Shown here in pieces: positions 9,943 through 21,013 of a stretch of DNA of 64,000 nt. The notes under the pieces were generated by a model that was not told the origin of the DNA, searched no databases, and was given only the letters and a program-made list of their open reading frames with translations. A program made the translations under genes and the position numbers. The stretch is taken from the NCBI GenBank assembly GCA_947631665.1, contig CANRMF010000006.1:1-64000 (forward strand), written 5' to 3'. Numbering within the stretch: the stretch's first letter is position 1; every line of letters begins with the position of its first letter. This stretch comes from an uncultured Lachnospiraceae bacterium (lineage in GTDB: Bacteria > Bacillota > Clostridia > Lachnospirales > Lachnospiraceae).

Positions 9943-10947
9943 ATGATAGGCGATAAAAAAGTATTATATAGTGCAATGCAGAGTACGGGAACGCTGACTT
10001 TGGGAAATTATCTGGGGGCGCTCGACAATTGGATTAAACTTTCAAACGAATATGAATGTTTTTACGCGATTGCGGATTTACATTCCCTGACGGTACGGCA
10101 GGATCCGAAGGACATCAGAAAGCGGGCGAAAGACCTGTATACATTGTATGTGGCTGCGGGACTGGATCCGGAAAAAAACTGTATTTATTATCAGTCCCAT
10201 GTATCGGCGCACGCAGAGCTGGCATGGATTTTAAATTGTTTTACTTATATGGGAGAATTAAACCGCATGACGCAGTTTAAAGATAAAGCGGCAAAACATT
10301 CCGACAATATCAACGCGGGACTGTTTACCTATCCTGTGCTGATGGCGGCGGATATCCTTTTATATCAGGCGGACGTTGTGCCGGTCGGGGCAGACCAGAA
10401 GCAGCATTTGGAAATCACGCGAGATATTGCGGGGCGTTTTAACGGAATTTACGGGGACGTCTTTACGATACCGGAGGCCTATATCGGCAAGTCCACTGCA
10501 AAGATTATGAGTCTTCAGGAGCCGACGAAGAAAATGTCAAAATCAGATGAAAACGTCAATGCAAGCATTTTGCTGATGGACGATCCGGACACGATTATCC
10601 GCAAATTCAAGAGAGCGGTGACAGACTCCGACAGGGAAATCCGTTACACAGACGATAAACCGGGAATTCAAAATCTGATTAACATTTACACCTGCATTAC
10701 AGGAAAGACGATTGAAGAAACAGAAAAAGAATTTGACGGAAAAGGGTACGGTGAGTTTAAACTTGCGGTCGGCGAAACCGTTGTCGGCAGACTGAAACCG
10801 CTGCAGGACAAATTTTACGAGCTGCAGAAGGAGAAGGATTACATCAATCATGTCATTAAGGAAAACGACGAGAAAGCGGCTTACTTTGCAAATAAGACTT
10901 TGAGAAAAGTGCAAAAGAAAGTCGGCTTGATAGAAAAAATCAGATAA
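9943..10947 (+). CDS. trpS: Tryptophan--tRNA ligase
   Basis: SAMQSTGTLTLGNYLGAL (HIGH-like), PVGADQKQHLEITRDIA, KMSKS; GGAGG RBS before the ATG at 9943 (ORF track gives 9916). Confidence 0.95.
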   Translation: MIGDKKVLYSAMQSTGTLTLGNYLGALDNWIKLSNEYECFYAIADLHSLTVRQDPKDIRKRAKDLYTLYVAAGLDPEKNCIYYQSHVSAHAELAWILNCFTYMGELNRMTQFKDKAAKHSDNINAGLFTYPVLMAADILLYQADVVPVGADQKQHLEITRDIAGRFNGIYGDVFTIPEAYIGKSTAKIMSLQEPTKKMSKSDENVNASILLMDDPDTIIRKFKRAVTDSDREIRYTDDKPGIQNLINIYTCITGKTIEETEKEFDGKGYGEFKLAVGETVVGRLKPLQDKFYELQKEKDYINHVIKENDEKAAYFANKTLRKVQKKVGLIEKIR

Positions 10948-10953
10948 TCACAG

Positions 10954-10980
10954 GGGACATCAGACAGATGTCCCTTTTTT
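10954..10980. terminator. Intrinsic terminator downstream of trpS
   Basis: GGGACAT-N7-ATGTCCC followed by TTTTTT. Confidence 0.85.
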
Positions 10981-11652
10981 AATTTGCGCCATAATAAAAT
11001 CAAGCGTGTAAATAACCGTATTGATAATAATCATGACCAGCATCAGCATCAGAATGTAGCCTGAAAAAGTCTGCGTTCCGAGCGTTTCATAATCCATGAA
11101 AAAGTAGGGAAATTTATCTGCCTGCGCGGAAGCGGGAGAATTGCCAAAGTTTGTATGCGTTAAAAAGCAGATAAAATAAAAAACGGGAAACGCAAGCCAC
11201 TGAAAAATATATTGTTTTTGGAACAGGCCTTTTTGCTGAAACAAAATCCAGTCCAGCACAAATAATACCGGAATAAAATAGTGCGCAAGTAAATCCGGAA
11301 GCGGAATGAAAAAAATCCCATATTCCTCCAGCGGATATTTGTTGATTGCCTCCGCAAAGTGGTAAATATATCCGGTGCAGATAATAGCGGACGTAGACAT
11401 TCCTTTAAAAAATATGCAGGCCGGCGTCGACAGACTGCGCCCTTTCAAATCTCTGATGACAAACGTAAGCATTGTGACAAAACATAAAATATTGCTTTGA
11501 ATGGTAAAGTATCCGAGTTTTTTGATGTTATGGACTTCGTCGTTGAATTTAAAATGCAGCAGAATACAAGTTCCGCAGACGAGTAAAAAAGCCAGACGAT
11601 AAAGAATCACCCTGCTTTTCAGTTTTTCTTTCATTCTGATATTTGTGTTCAT
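10960..11652 (-). CDS. Pr6Pr (FAR-17a/AIG1-like) family membrane protein
   Basis: Multi-TM protein with FTIQSNILCFVTML...YHFAEAI...DLLAHYFIPVLFVLDW; start at MNTNIRMK (GAGGAGAA RBS), shorter than the ORF track. Confidence 0.65.
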   Translation of the reverse strand: MNTNIRMKEKLKSRVILYRLAFLLVCGTCILLHFKFNDEVHNIKKLGYFTIQSNILCFVTMLTFVIRDLKGRSLSTPACIFFKGMSTSAIICTGYIYHFAEAINKYPLEEYGIFFIPLPDLLAHYFIPVLFVLDWILFQQKGLFQKQYIFQWLAFPVFYFICFLTHTNFGNSPASAQADKFPYFFMDYETLGTQTFSGYILMLMLVMIIINTVIYTLDFIMAQIKKGTSV

Positions 11653-11924
11653 ATTTCTTCTCCTCATAATATTGTTTCCAGAGAACGGACAGATATAAAT
11701 GTAAAAAATTAAAAAAATGTGCGCGCATTTTTTGCAAAACGATAGAGAGGTGAAAACTTTTTCTGATTTTGCTTTTTTTGGAAGCCGCATCTGGCAGACA
11801 ACTTTTAGACACGCCTGATAAATCCAATAACACAACTTTTAGATACAAACCTTGAAGAAAACCCCAAGATATAGTATAATGTATAAGTTAAAATATGCCT
11901 AAAATACTTATACGGGAAAGAACA

Positions 11925-12347
11925 ATGATACTAAAAGAAAACGAATTGGATTTGAATACATATCTGATGTTGAGAAAAAAAGTGGGCTGGGTGCCGTTGA
12001 GCGCCGGGCAGGCAGAAAAAGCGATTGAAAACAGCCTTTACCTGCTGGTTGCCTATGAGGACGGAGAGCCGGTCGGCATGGGACGGCTGGTTGGAGACGG
12101 CGCAGTCATCTGCTACATTCAGGATTTGATTGTCATTCCCCAATATCAGGGAAAGAACATTGGCGGACGGCTGATAGAGGGACTGATTGCCTACGCAAAA
12201 AAGATACAGCTTCCGGGAACGCAGATGATGCTTGATCTGATGTGTGCTACGGGACGGCAGGCGTTTTATGAGAAATACGGGTTTCTTGCCAGACCGACAG
12301 ACAGGCTTGGCCCCGGCATGATTCAGTATCTTGAAAAAGAAATCTGA
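11925..12347 (+). CDS. GNAT-family N-acetyltransferase
   Basis: GMGRLVGDG...YIQDLIVIPQYQGKNIGGRLIEGLIAYA acetyl-CoA-binding motif; start could be 11895. Confidence 0.85.
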   Translation: MILKENELDLNTYLMLRKKVGWVPLSAGQAEKAIENSLYLLVAYEDGEPVGMGRLVGDGAVICYIQDLIVIPQYQGKNIGGRLIEGLIAYAKKIQLPGTQMMLDLMCATGRQAFYEKYGFLARPTDRLGPGMIQYLEKEI

Positions 12348-12408
12348 CACCGCTGTATTCTTTTAGGAAAAACAGGAAAAGATAAACGGTATCAAAAAGG
12401 AAAATGAT

Positions 12409-13068
12409 ATGAATATTTATTTGATCAGGCATGGCAGGCAGAACAGCAAACGCTGTAACGTGGACGTGGAACTGTCGCCGGAGGGACGCGAACAGGCGCA
12501 GCGGACAGGCAGACGGCTGATGGATTACGGGATTGAGGCGGTCTATTCCAGCAATCTGAAACGGGCGGTGGAGACTGCGGATATTATCAATCAATATCTG
12601 GACAGGCCGCGTTTTTATGACGACAGGCTCAGGGAGGCAGAGTTTGGGGATTTGACCGGATTGGAAAATTCCGTACTGAAACAGAGGTATCGGGAATTTC
12701 TGGAAAAGCGGGCAATGATGACGGAAGATTTGCCGTATCCCGGAGGCGGCGAAAACAGCGCGGCGGTTTATCAAAGGGCGATGGAGGCTTTGCATGAAAT
12801 CGTACAAAAAGATTACGAAAACGTCTGCATTGTAACGCATGGCGGCGTCATTCGGGCGCTGCTTACGGGAATTGTAAAAGCCCCGCCGCAGCGGTGGCTT
12901 ACGTTTGGCAGACAACTGGAAAACTGCAGTATTACAGAATTATTATATGACAAAAATATGGGCACATATCATATTGAACGGTTCAATGATTATGCCCATT
13001 TTGAAAAGGAGGATCGGCTGCTTAGGAAACATTTTGGCACCGGCTTCTTTTCACAAAAAGGAGAGTAA
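12409..13068 (+). CDS. Histidine phosphatase (phosphoglycerate mutase-like) family protein
   Basis: YLIRHGRQ (RHG motif), EAEFGDLTGLE, VCIVTHGGVIRALL. Confidence 0.9.
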   Translation: MNIYLIRHGRQNSKRCNVDVELSPEGREQAQRTGRRLMDYGIEAVYSSNLKRAVETADIINQYLDRPRFYDDRLREAEFGDLTGLENSVLKQRYREFLEKRAMMTEDLPYPGGGENSAAVYQRAMEALHEIVQKDYENVCIVTHGGVIRALLTGIVKAPPQRWLTFGRQLENCSITELLYDKNMGTYHIERFNDYAHFEKEDRLLRKHFGTGFFSQKGE

Positions 13069-13070
13069 AG

Positions 13071-14978
13071 ATGGCAAACAATTATGATGGAAACAGTATT
13101 GCAGTCCTTGAGGGACTGGAACCGGTTCGGAAAAGACCGGGCATGTATATCGGAAGCGTTGGCACCAAAGGACTCAATCATCTGATTTATGAGATTGTGG
13201 ACAATGCTGTGGACGAGCATCTGGCGGGACACTGTTCCGAAATCAGGGTGACGCTGGAAAAGGACGGCTCGGCTGTGATTGAGGATAACGGGCGCGGAAT
13301 ACCGGTGGATATCAACGAACAGGTCGGACGTCCGGCGGTCGAAGTCGTATTTACGACGCTTCATGCCGGCGGTAAGTTTGGCGACGGCAATTATAAAATT
13401 TCCGGCGGACTTCATGGCGTCGGTTCTTCGGTTGTAAATGCGCTGTCTCTGTGGCTCGAAGTTGACGTCAAAAGAGACGGGAAAATTTATAACCAGCGTT
13501 ATGAGCAGGGGAAGGTCTGTTACGACTTAAAGGAAACCGGAAAGTGCAGAAAGTCCGATACCGGAACAAAGGTGCGTTTCTTCCCGGACGCCGAGATTTT
13601 TGAAAAAATTTACTTCAAGGCAGACGCCATCAAGAGCAGGCTGCATGAAACCGCATATTTGAATCCGGAGCTGACGATTATTTTTGAAAACCGGCGGATT
13701 GGCGAGGAGGAAACGGTTACCTTCCATGAGGAAAATGGAATTAAAGCCTATATCGCTGACATGAATCAGGGAAAAGAGGCAGTGACGGAAATTATTTATT
13801 TTAAAAAGGAAATGGACAATATTGAAGTGGAAATTGCGTTCCAGTACATCAATGAATTTACGGAGAGCATTTCGGGCTTCTGCAACAATATCTATACGCA
13901 GGAGGGCGGTACGCATATTACCGGCTTTAAAACGATACTGACGACGATTATCAACCAGTATGCGAGGGAACTTGGAAATCTCAAGGAAAAGGACGCAAAC
14001 TTTACCGGTGCGGACGTGCGTAACGGTCTGGTGGCGGTCGTGGCAGTCAAGCACCCTGATCCGCGATTTGAAGGGCAGACAAAGACAAAACTGGACAATC
14101 CGGACGCCGACAAAATTACGAAAGCGGTAGCGGGAGAACAGCTTACCCTGTACTTTGACAAAAACCTCGAAATGTTAAAGAGCGTGATTTCCTGCGCGGA
14201 AAAATCCGCAAAAATCAGAAAGGCGGAGGAGCGGACAAAAACAAATATGCTCTCAAAAAACAGGTTTTCGATTGACAGTAAAGGAAAACTGGCAAACTGT
14301 GAGAGCCGCAAGCCGGAGGAATGTGAAATCTTTATTGTGGAGGGAGATTCCGCAGGCGGTTCCGCAAAAACGGCGAGAGACCGGAAAACGCAGGCAATTC
14401 TGCCAATTCGCGGAAAAATTTTGAACGTGGAAAAAGCCTCTATGGATAAAGTGCTCGCAAACGAGGAAATCAAAACCATGATTACTGCATTCGGGTGCGG
14501 ATTTTCAGAGGGTTACGGCAATGATTTCGATATCGACAGGCTGAAGTTTGACAAGATTATTCTGATGACTGATGCCGACGTTGACGGGGCGCATATTGAC
14601 ACGCTGCTGCTGACGTTTTTCTACCGTTTTATGCCGGAGCTGATTAGTACGGGGCATGTCTATATTGCCACCCCGCCGCTCTATAAAGTAGTGCCGAAAA
14701 AGGGCGAGGGCGAATATCTGTATGATGATAAGGCGCTGGAAAAGTACAGAAAAAAACACACAGGCTTCACATTGCAGCGGTATAAAGGATTAGGGGAGAT
14801 GGATCCGGAGCAGCTTTGGGAGACGACGCTCAATCCGACTACCCGTATTTTGAAACAGGTCGAAATCGAAGACGCGAGAATGGCTTCGGACGTGACCAGT
14901 ATGCTGATGGGCAGCGACGTCGCGCCGCGAAGGGATTTTATCTATACGCACGCCACAGACGCGGAACTTGACGTATAA
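13071..14978 (+). CDS. parE: Type II topoisomerase B subunit, likely topoisomerase IV subunit B
   Basis: RKRPGMYIGS, DNAVDEHLAGH, GGLHGVGSSVVNALS, EGDSAGGSAKTARDRKTQAILPIRGKILNVEKA, QRYKGLGEMDPEQLWETT. Confidence 0.85.
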   Translation: MANNYDGNSIAVLEGLEPVRKRPGMYIGSVGTKGLNHLIYEIVDNAVDEHLAGHCSEIRVTLEKDGSAVIEDNGRGIPVDINEQVGRPAVEVVFTTLHAGGKFGDGNYKISGGLHGVGSSVVNALSLWLEVDVKRDGKIYNQRYEQGKVCYDLKETGKCRKSDTGTKVRFFPDAEIFEKIYFKADAIKSRLHETAYLNPELTIIFENRRIGEEETVTFHEENGIKAYIADMNQGKEAVTEIIYFKKEMDNIEVEIAFQYINEFTESISGFCNNIYTQEGGTHITGFKTILTTIINQYARELGNLKEKDANFTGADVRNGLVAVVAVKHPDPRFEGQTKTKLDNPDADKITKAVAGEQLTLYFDKNLEMLKSVISCAEKSAKIRKAEERTKTNMLSKNRFSIDSKGKLANCESRKPEECEIFIVEGDSAGGSAKTARDRKTQAILPIRGKILNVEKASMDKVLANEEIKTMITAFGCGFSEGYGNDFDIDRLKFDKIILMTDADVDGAHIDTLLLTFFYRFMPELISTGHVYIATPPLYKVVPKKGEGEYLYDDKALEKYRKKHTGFTLQRYKGLGEMDPEQLWETTLNPTTRILKQVEIEDARMASDVTSMLMGSDVAPRRDFIYTHATDAELDV

Positions 14979-15033
14979 AAAGTAAAAACGAACAGAACAA
15001 TGCAAACAGGAAATCTGTAAATTTGGAGGAAAC

Positions 15034-17430
15034 ATGGCAGAACAAATCATAAAGACCGAATATTCGGAAGTGATGCAGAAAAGTTATATTGATTATGCAA
15101 TGAGCGTCATCTGTGCCAGAGCGCTTCCCGATGCAAGAGACGGGTTGAAGCCCGTACAGCGGAGAGTGCTTTATGCGATGAACCAGCTTCATTTAAGTCA
15201 TGATAAACCGCATCGTAAATCGGCACGTATTGTCGGAGATACAATGGGTAAATTCCACCCGCATGGCGACAGCTCTATTTATGAAACGCTGGTCGTTCTG
15301 GCGCAGGAATTTAAAAAGGGCATGGCGCTTGTCGACGGACATGGCAACTTTGGCTCAATCGAAGGGGACAATCAGGCCGCAATGCGTTATACGGAAGCCA
15401 GACTGAAAAAATTTACGGAGGAAGTTTATCTGGCGGATTTAGATAAAAATGTCGTTAATTTCGTCCCGAACTTTGACGAAACGGAAAAGGAGCCGGAGGT
15501 GCTGCCGGTGCGCGTGCCGAATCTGTTGATTAACGGAGCGGAGGGAATTGCCGTCGGCATGGCGACTAATATTCCTCCTCATAATTTAGGGGAGGTCATT
15601 GACGCGGTCATTGCCTATATGGAAAATAACAAAATTACGACGGAGGAACTGCTGCAACTGATGCCGGGGCCGGATTTTCCGACCGGTGGAATTGTTGCGA
15701 ATAAATCCGGACTTTTAGGAATTTATGAGACCGGTGCGGGAAAAATCAAGCTTCGCGGGAAACTGGTCTTTGAAAAAGGAAAAAGCAGGGAAAGAGACCG
15801 TCTGGTAATCACAGAGATTCCATATACGATGATTGGCGCGGGAATCGGAAAGTTTCTCTCTGACGTCGTGGATTTGGTGGAAAGCAAAAAGACGACGGAT
15901 ATCGTAGATATTTCCAATGCGTCGGATAAAACCGGAATACGTATTGTCTTAGAACTCAGAAAAGGCGCAGATGTAGAAAAACTGACGAATATGCTCTATA
16001 AAAAGACCAGACTGGAAGATACCTTCGGCGTCAATATGCTTGCGATTGCAGACGGAAGACCGGAGATTATGGGGCTTCAAAAAATGCTCCGATATTATGT
16101 CGATTACCAGTATGAACTGGCGCAGAGAAAGTACACGACGCTGTTGGAAAAGGCGATTGAGCAGAAAGAGATTAAAGAGGGACTGATTAAGGCGACCAAC
16201 ATTATTGACTTAATTATCGAGGTCATTCGCGGTTCCCAGACACAGAAGCAGGCAAAGCGGTGTCTGGTTTCCGGAGATACGCAGGACATCAAATTCAGAA
16301 ATCCGGAATCAGAAATTCTTGCCGGAAATCTGTGCTTTACCGAACGGCAGGCGCAGGCAATCCTTGATTTGAGGCTGGCAAAACTGATTGGTCTGGAAAT
16401 TCTCGCATTGCAGAAGGAATACGAGGAACTGACCGGTCAGATTGCAGAGTACGAGGAAATCTTAAACAGCAAACGGGCGATGACGCTTGCGATTAAGAAA
16501 GATTTAAAACAGATTAAGAAAGAGTATGCAGAGCCGCGGAAAACGCTGATTGAAGACGGAAAAGAAGCGGTTTATGACGAAAACGCTTTTGTGGAGCAGG
16601 AATATGTATTTGTGCAGGATCGGTTCGGTTATGCAAAACTTTTGGATACCGCGGCGTTTGACAGAAATATAGAGTCGGTTACCGGTGAAAATAAATATTA
16701 CTTCAACTGCATGAACACAGACAGCATTTGCATTTTTACCGACAACGGCAATATGCACCAGATTAAGGCGCAGAATGTACCGGTGAAAAAGGTTCGTGAA
16801 AAAGGCGTCCCGATAGACAATTTGGGAAATTACAGCTCAAAGGGTGAAAGCATTGTGGCGTTGTTCAGCAGCGCGATGATTGCCGGAAGAAAACTGTTGT
16901 TTACGACCAAAAAAGGCATGATTAAACTGGTGGACGGAAGCGAGTTTGAGACCAACCGAAAGACCATGCTTGCGACAAAACTCGGAGAGGGAGACGAACT
17001 GGTTTCCGTAAAGATTACCAGAATTTCCAACAAACAGGCAGAAGCGCCGGAAATCGAGATGCCGGTAATGCTCTCCGGCGGCTCCGATGACTTTGAACCG
17101 CTCGATTTTGAACAGATGACCTTTGACAACATGGAAATGACGGACGATATTCCGGCACCGGAAACAGGCCTGCAGTACACAAGGGAAATTTTAATTCTTC
17201 AGACGGAGGGCGGGGTATTTCTGCGCTTTCCAATTAAAGAGGTTCCTGAGCAGAAGAAAGGGACGCTCGGCGTGCATGGAATTAAATTAAATCCGGACGA
17301 CTTTGTTTCCAGTGTTTACCTTCTAGACACAGGCGATAACGAGGTGGTAGAATGGAATGGAAAGCAGGTCGAGCTTCGGAAACTGAAAATCGGCAAACGC
17401 GGGACAAAAGGGGTAAAAGTACGGAAATAG
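15034..17430 (+). CDS. parC: Type II topoisomerase A subunit, likely topoisomerase IV subunit A
   Basis: [39 protein letters not shown]; no clean GyrA box (degenerate [11 protein letters not shown]), which favours ParC over GyrA. Confidence 0.8.
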   Translation: MAEQIIKTEYSEVMQKSYIDYAMSVICARALPDARDGLKPVQRRVLYAMNQLHLSHDKPHRKSARIVGDTMGKFHPHGDSSIYETLVVLAQEFKKGMALVDGHGNFGSIEGDNQAAMRYTEARLKKFTEEVYLADLDKNVVNFVPNFDETEKEPEVLPVRVPNLLINGAEGIAVGMATNIPPHNLGEVIDAVIAYMENNKITTEELLQLMPGPDFPTGGIVANKSGLLGIYETGAGKIKLRGKLVFEKGKSRERDRLVITEIPYTMIGAGIGKFLSDVVDLVESKKTTDIVDISNASDKTGIRIVLELRKGADVEKLTNMLYKKTRLEDTFGVNMLAIADGRPEIMGLQKMLRYYVDYQYELAQRKYTTLLEKAIEQKEIKEGLIKATNIIDLIIEVIRGSQTQKQAKRCLVSGDTQDIKFRNPESEILAGNLCFTERQAQAILDLRLAKLIGLEILALQKEYEELTGQIAEYEEILNSKRAMTLAIKKDLKQIKKEYAEPRKTLIEDGKEAVYDENAFVEQEYVFVQDRFGYAKLLDTAAFDRNIESVTGENKYYFNCMNTDSICIFTDNGNMHQIKAQNVPVKKVREKGVPIDNLGNYSSKGESIVALFSSAMIAGRKLLFTTKKGMIKLVDGSEFETNRKTMLATKLGEGDELVSVKITRISNKQAEAPEIEMPVMLSGGSDDFEPLDFEQMTFDNMEMTDDIPAPETGLQYTREILILQTEGGVFLRFPIKEVPEQKKGTLGVHGIKLNPDDFVSSVYLLDTGDNEVVEWNGKQVELRKLKIGKRGTKGVKVRK

Positions 17431-17510
17431 TGATACTCCCGAATAAAATAAGGAGAAAACTGTTATAGGAAGACAGAAATTGTTTTCAAAAAAACAGTCA
17501 TGAAATATTT

Positions 17511-20132
17511 ATGAAAAAAATACAAAAGAACCACAGGCAAAATCAAATAATGAGTATTGTACTGATTTTTTGTATGGCGCTGACGCTTCTTTCAGGCTTT
17601 CAGAAAAACAGAGTCGCAGCCGCGGCGGATACAGCGTTTGAAAACAGCATTGCGGCGTTTCCCGAAAGTTACAAACCGTATCTTCGGACGCTGCATACGA
17701 AGTATCCGAACTGGAGGTTTACGGCTTATAATACCGGATTAAATTTTTCTACAGTGGTCAACAAAGAGTTTGCCGACGATAAAAGTTTAATCGAGAACAG
17801 TTTTTCAAAATTATTAAAGTCCAATGGAACGGCAAAAAACTATAACGCGTCTAAAGGGACTTACATACCAAAAGACGGCGGGACATGGGTAGCCGCTTCC
17901 AAAAACTGTATTGCCTATTTTACGGATCCGAGAAATTTTCTGAACGAAACCCATATTTATATGTTTGAGTTGCTGTCTTTTGACGCCGCAACGCAGACGC
18001 AGGCGGGCGTGGAGGCAATTCTCAAGGGTTCTTTCATGTATAATAAAAAAATCGGATATATCAATACCTCAGGAAAATATATCAGCACAGACGTGTTGTA
18101 TTCACAACAGATTATGCAGGCGGCAAAAACATACAATGTAAGCGCTTATTATCTTGCATCAAAAATTGTTCAGGAGATTGGGACGGGCGCGAATGCGAAG
18201 TATGCGGGAATGGGCGCAAGCGGCAGTGTTTCAGGCACTTATTCCAAAGCCTATACCGGAATTTACAATTTTTATAATATCGGAGCGTCCTCCGGTGGAA
18301 ACCCGATAGCAAACGGGCTGTCATGGGCGTCGGCAGGCGGTTCATACGGCAGGCCTTGGGATACGCCCGCCAAATCCATCAACGGCGGGGCGCAGTATAT
18401 TGGAGAAAAATACATTAACTGCGGACAGAATACAATTTATTATCAGCGGTTTAACGTCAATAAATCGTCTACATATGCGCTCTATACGCACCAGTATATG
18501 ACGAATATTTACGGCGCGGCGAATGAGGCTGCATTTACCGCAAACGCATATGAAGATTTGGGCATTGTCGGTCTGGCAAAAACTTTTGTCATTCCGGTAT
18601 ACACAAATATGCCGGCGGAAAATAACGCCATTTCCTATGGAAGCTCCACGACGAAAGGGACGGTGGCTTCCGCAGTAAATGTCAGAAATCAGGCAAATAC
18701 GTCCGGCGCTATTGTTACAACTTTAGAAGCGGGAGATGTTGTGACGGTCAACGCAGGCGTCATGACCAATATTGCATTTAATTCCAGATGGCTGGCAAAT
18801 CCATATTGGTATAAAATCAGTATCAATAAAAACGGAAAAAATATTCAGGGATACGTCGCCGCAACGTATATCAATATCAATCAGGAATACGGTCTTGTAA
18901 AGGGAAATTCCATGCAGGCGCCAATTTCACTGGGAAGCGGCGGCACCGTTTATTACCGCTCCGATAATCCTGCGGTGGCAAAGGTGAATACCTCCGGAAA
19001 AATCACCGCAAAAGCAGGAGGGCTTGTAACCATTTATGCGTTTACGCCGACCGGAAATTATGCGGCGACTGCGGTGCAGGTTTTTGCAAACGGCTGTACG
19101 CTGAGTCCGGCCTCCGTCAGTTTAAACGTCGGTCAGTCCAAAAAACTGACAACAACGGTTTATCCGGCCGACGCAGCGGATAAGTCTGTGAAATATGCTT
19201 CCAGCAACAAAGCAGTGGCAACCGTAACCTCTAAAGGAAAAATCAAGGCAAAAGGCCCCGGAACGGCTGTCATTACAGCGACAGCGGCTGTGGGCGGAGC
19301 GCAGGGAAAATGTACCGTCAAGGTGATCCAGCCGGTAACCGGAGTTTCGTTAAACCAAAAGTCCGTTCAACTGGCAGTCGGGGAAACGAAAAAACTCGGG
19401 GCTTCCATTAAGCCTGCCAACGCCAGCGTTAAGACGGTGACATGGAGTTCGTCAAACCGCAAAATTGCCAAAGTTTCAAAAAAAGGAAAAGTTACGGCGG
19501 TTTCTGCGGGAACAGCGACTATTTATGCAAAATCCAACAATGGAATTACGGCGTCCTGTCAGATTAAGGTCAAACCGGCAAAGGTTGTAATGACAGCAAA
19601 GTCCAGAGATTATCAGTCGGTCAGGTTAAGCTGGCCTGCCGCATCAAATCTGACCGGATATTATTTATACCGGAAAAACGCTGCGGGAAAGTATGTCAAA
19701 ATTGCCACCCTGCCGGGAACTGCCACCGGTTATGTTCATCAGAAGCTTACTACGGGGAAAAAGCAGTCGTACAAGATTACCGCGTATCGGACTGTGGGTA
19801 ATGTCACCTATAAAAGCAGCAGGTCGGCCGCGGTGACTGTGACGCCGGTTCCGAAAAAGACAAAAATTCTTTCTTTGACGCAGACGCATACGGGAGTGAC
19901 CGTCACATGGTCGAAGATAAAAAAATCGTCCGGATATGAAATCTACCGGCGAGATAACCTCAAAAAGACTTATAAAAAGGTTAAAACCATTCTGGGAAAC
20001 AAAAAATTCACATGGAGTAACCGGAAGCTTCAGACCGGAAAAACGTATTATTATAAGATTGTGGTCTATAAAAAAGTGTCGGGCAAAAAGGTTTATGGCA
20101 AATATTCCAAAGTGAAAAAAATTAAGATATAA
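17511..20132 (+). CDS. Secreted glucosaminidase (peptidoglycan hydrolase) with SH3b-like, Big2-like and FnIII-like repeats
   Basis: Signal peptide; VSAYYLASKIVQEIGTG...GIYNFYNIGA...YGRPWDTPAKSINGGAQYIGEKYI; SH3b-like KGTVASAVNVRNQAN; Big2-like NVGQSKKLTTTVYPADAADKSVKYASSNKAVATV; C-terminal FnIII-like repeats. Confidence 0.82.
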   Translation: MKKIQKNHRQNQIMSIVLIFCMALTLLSGFQKNRVAAAADTAFENSIAAFPESYKPYLRTLHTKYPNWRFTAYNTGLNFSTVVNKEFADDKSLIENSFSKLLKSNGTAKNYNASKGTYIPKDGGTWVAASKNCIAYFTDPRNFLNETHIYMFELLSFDAATQTQAGVEAILKGSFMYNKKIGYINTSGKYISTDVLYSQQIMQAAKTYNVSAYYLASKIVQEIGTGANAKYAGMGASGSVSGTYSKAYTGIYNFYNIGASSGGNPIANGLSWASAGGSYGRPWDTPAKSINGGAQYIGEKYINCGQNTIYYQRFNVNKSSTYALYTHQYMTNIYGAANEAAFTANAYEDLGIVGLAKTFVIPVYTNMPAENNAISYGSSTTKGTVASAVNVRNQANTSGAIVTTLEAGDVVTVNAGVMTNIAFNSRWLANPYWYKISINKNGKNIQGYVAATYININQEYGLVKGNSMQAPISLGSGGTVYYRSDNPAVAKVNTSGKITAKAGGLVTIYAFTPTGNYAATAVQVFANGCTLSPASVSLNVGQSKKLTTTVYPADAADKSVKYASSNKAVATVTSKGKIKAKGPGTAVITATAAVGGAQGKCTVKVIQPVTGVSLNQKSVQLAVGETKKLGASIKPANASVKTVTWSSSNRKIAKVSKKGKVTAVSAGTATIYAKSNNGITASCQIKVKPAKVVMTAKSRDYQSVRLSWPAASNLTGYYLYRKNAAGKYVKIATLPGTATGYVHQKLTTGKKQSYKITAYRTVGNVTYKSSRSAAVTVTPVPKKTKILSLTQTHTGVTVTWSKIKKSSGYEIYRRDNLKKTYKKVKTILGNKKFTWSNRKLQTGKTYYYKIVVYKKVSGKKVYGKYSKVKKIKI

Positions 20133-20143
20133 AAGAAACGGAA

Positions 20144-20169
20144 AGTGTTTATAATCAGTGTTTATAATT
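20144..20169. repeat. 13-bp tandem duplication just downstream of the glucosaminidase stop codon
   Basis: AGTGTTTATAATC / AGTGTTTATAATT. Confidence 0.7.
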
Positions 20170-20206
20170 TTCTGACCGGATTATGAAACTTTCATGGGAG
20201 AAAACG

Positions 20207-20986
20207 ATGATTCGATTGATTGTATTTGATTTAGAAACTACGCTGGTGTCTGAAGATTCAAATCAAATTGCAGAAGAAACGCTGGAATTATTATCCGAGT
20301 TCAGGCAGAAGGATATTTATCTTGCTGTGGTTACGGGTAGAAATTATGATTGCGTTGCCCCTCTGTTTGGAAAATTAAAGGATAATATTATTTTCATATG
20401 CAATGACGGCGGCGCTATCATTTATCAGGATAAGGCGCTGAGCAAAACGCCGATGGATCGTCTAATCTGTCTGGAAATTGAGCGTGAAATCAGCGCAGAT
20501 CCGCAGTATGATATTACATATGCAACCGAGCGCGGCCTCTGCATTACAAGTCATGAATATGATTTTATCAGGCGGCTGAAGGCGTTCGGGGCAGAGCCGG
20601 AATTTGTAAAAGACATCAAGGCGCTTCATGGGGACATCACAAAAATCACAGTGTATGCGAAAGACGGATTTGATGAAAAAAGTTTTGAACACTTTTATTC
20701 TAAATGGGAAAAGGGCGCGAACGTAGCGATATCCGGCCCAAACCAGATGGATATTACGGCGCGGTACGTGCACAAGGCGTCTGCGCTGGCGCTGATTCAG
20801 CAGATTTTTGAAATTACGGCGGAGGATACGGTCGTGTTTGGCGGAGGATACAGCGATATAGAGATGTATGGGTATTCCTATTTCAGTTATGCGATGCAGA
20901 ATTCCGATGCGGAGGTGAAACGCGCGGCGCAGTACATTACGGTCAATGTAGATACGATTTTAGAGGATATATTAAGAATGAGATAA
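20207..20986 (+). CDS. HAD-family (Cof-type) hydrolase
   Basis: LIVFDLETTLVS (first motif Asp retained, second replaced by E), VVTGRNYDCVAPLF, VFGGGYSDIEMYGYS; start at MIRLIVFD. Confidence 0.8.
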   Translation: MIRLIVFDLETTLVSEDSNQIAEETLELLSEFRQKDIYLAVVTGRNYDCVAPLFGKLKDNIIFICNDGGAIIYQDKALSKTPMDRLICLEIEREISADPQYDITYATERGLCITSHEYDFIRRLKAFGAEPEFVKDIKALHGDITKITVYAKDGFDEKSFEHFYSKWEKGANVAISGPNQMDITARYVHKASALALIQQIFEITAEDTVVFGGGYSDIEMYGYSYFSYAMQNSDAEVKRAAQYITVNVDTILEDILRMR

Positions 20987-21013
20987 TTCCGGTTGGAAAG
21001 TTAGGAGATTGTT

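Noticed and set aside
12247-14479. Long antisense ORFs (12247-12915, 13527-14054, 13892-14479 minus)
   Set aside because: Shadow ORFs opposite well-supported genes; no recognisable domains, low-complexity composition, no RBS.
15100-15320. Fluoroquinolone-resistance mutation in the ParC QRDR
   Set aside because: The [10 protein letters not shown] motif has the usual Ser and acidic residues at the two key positions, so no resistance signature is visible.
13071-17430. Calling the topoisomerase pair gyrB/gyrA
   Set aside because: The A subunit lacks a clear GyrA box and the pair is not near dnaA/recF, so parE/parC is preferred. A genome-wide check for another gyrBA is needed.
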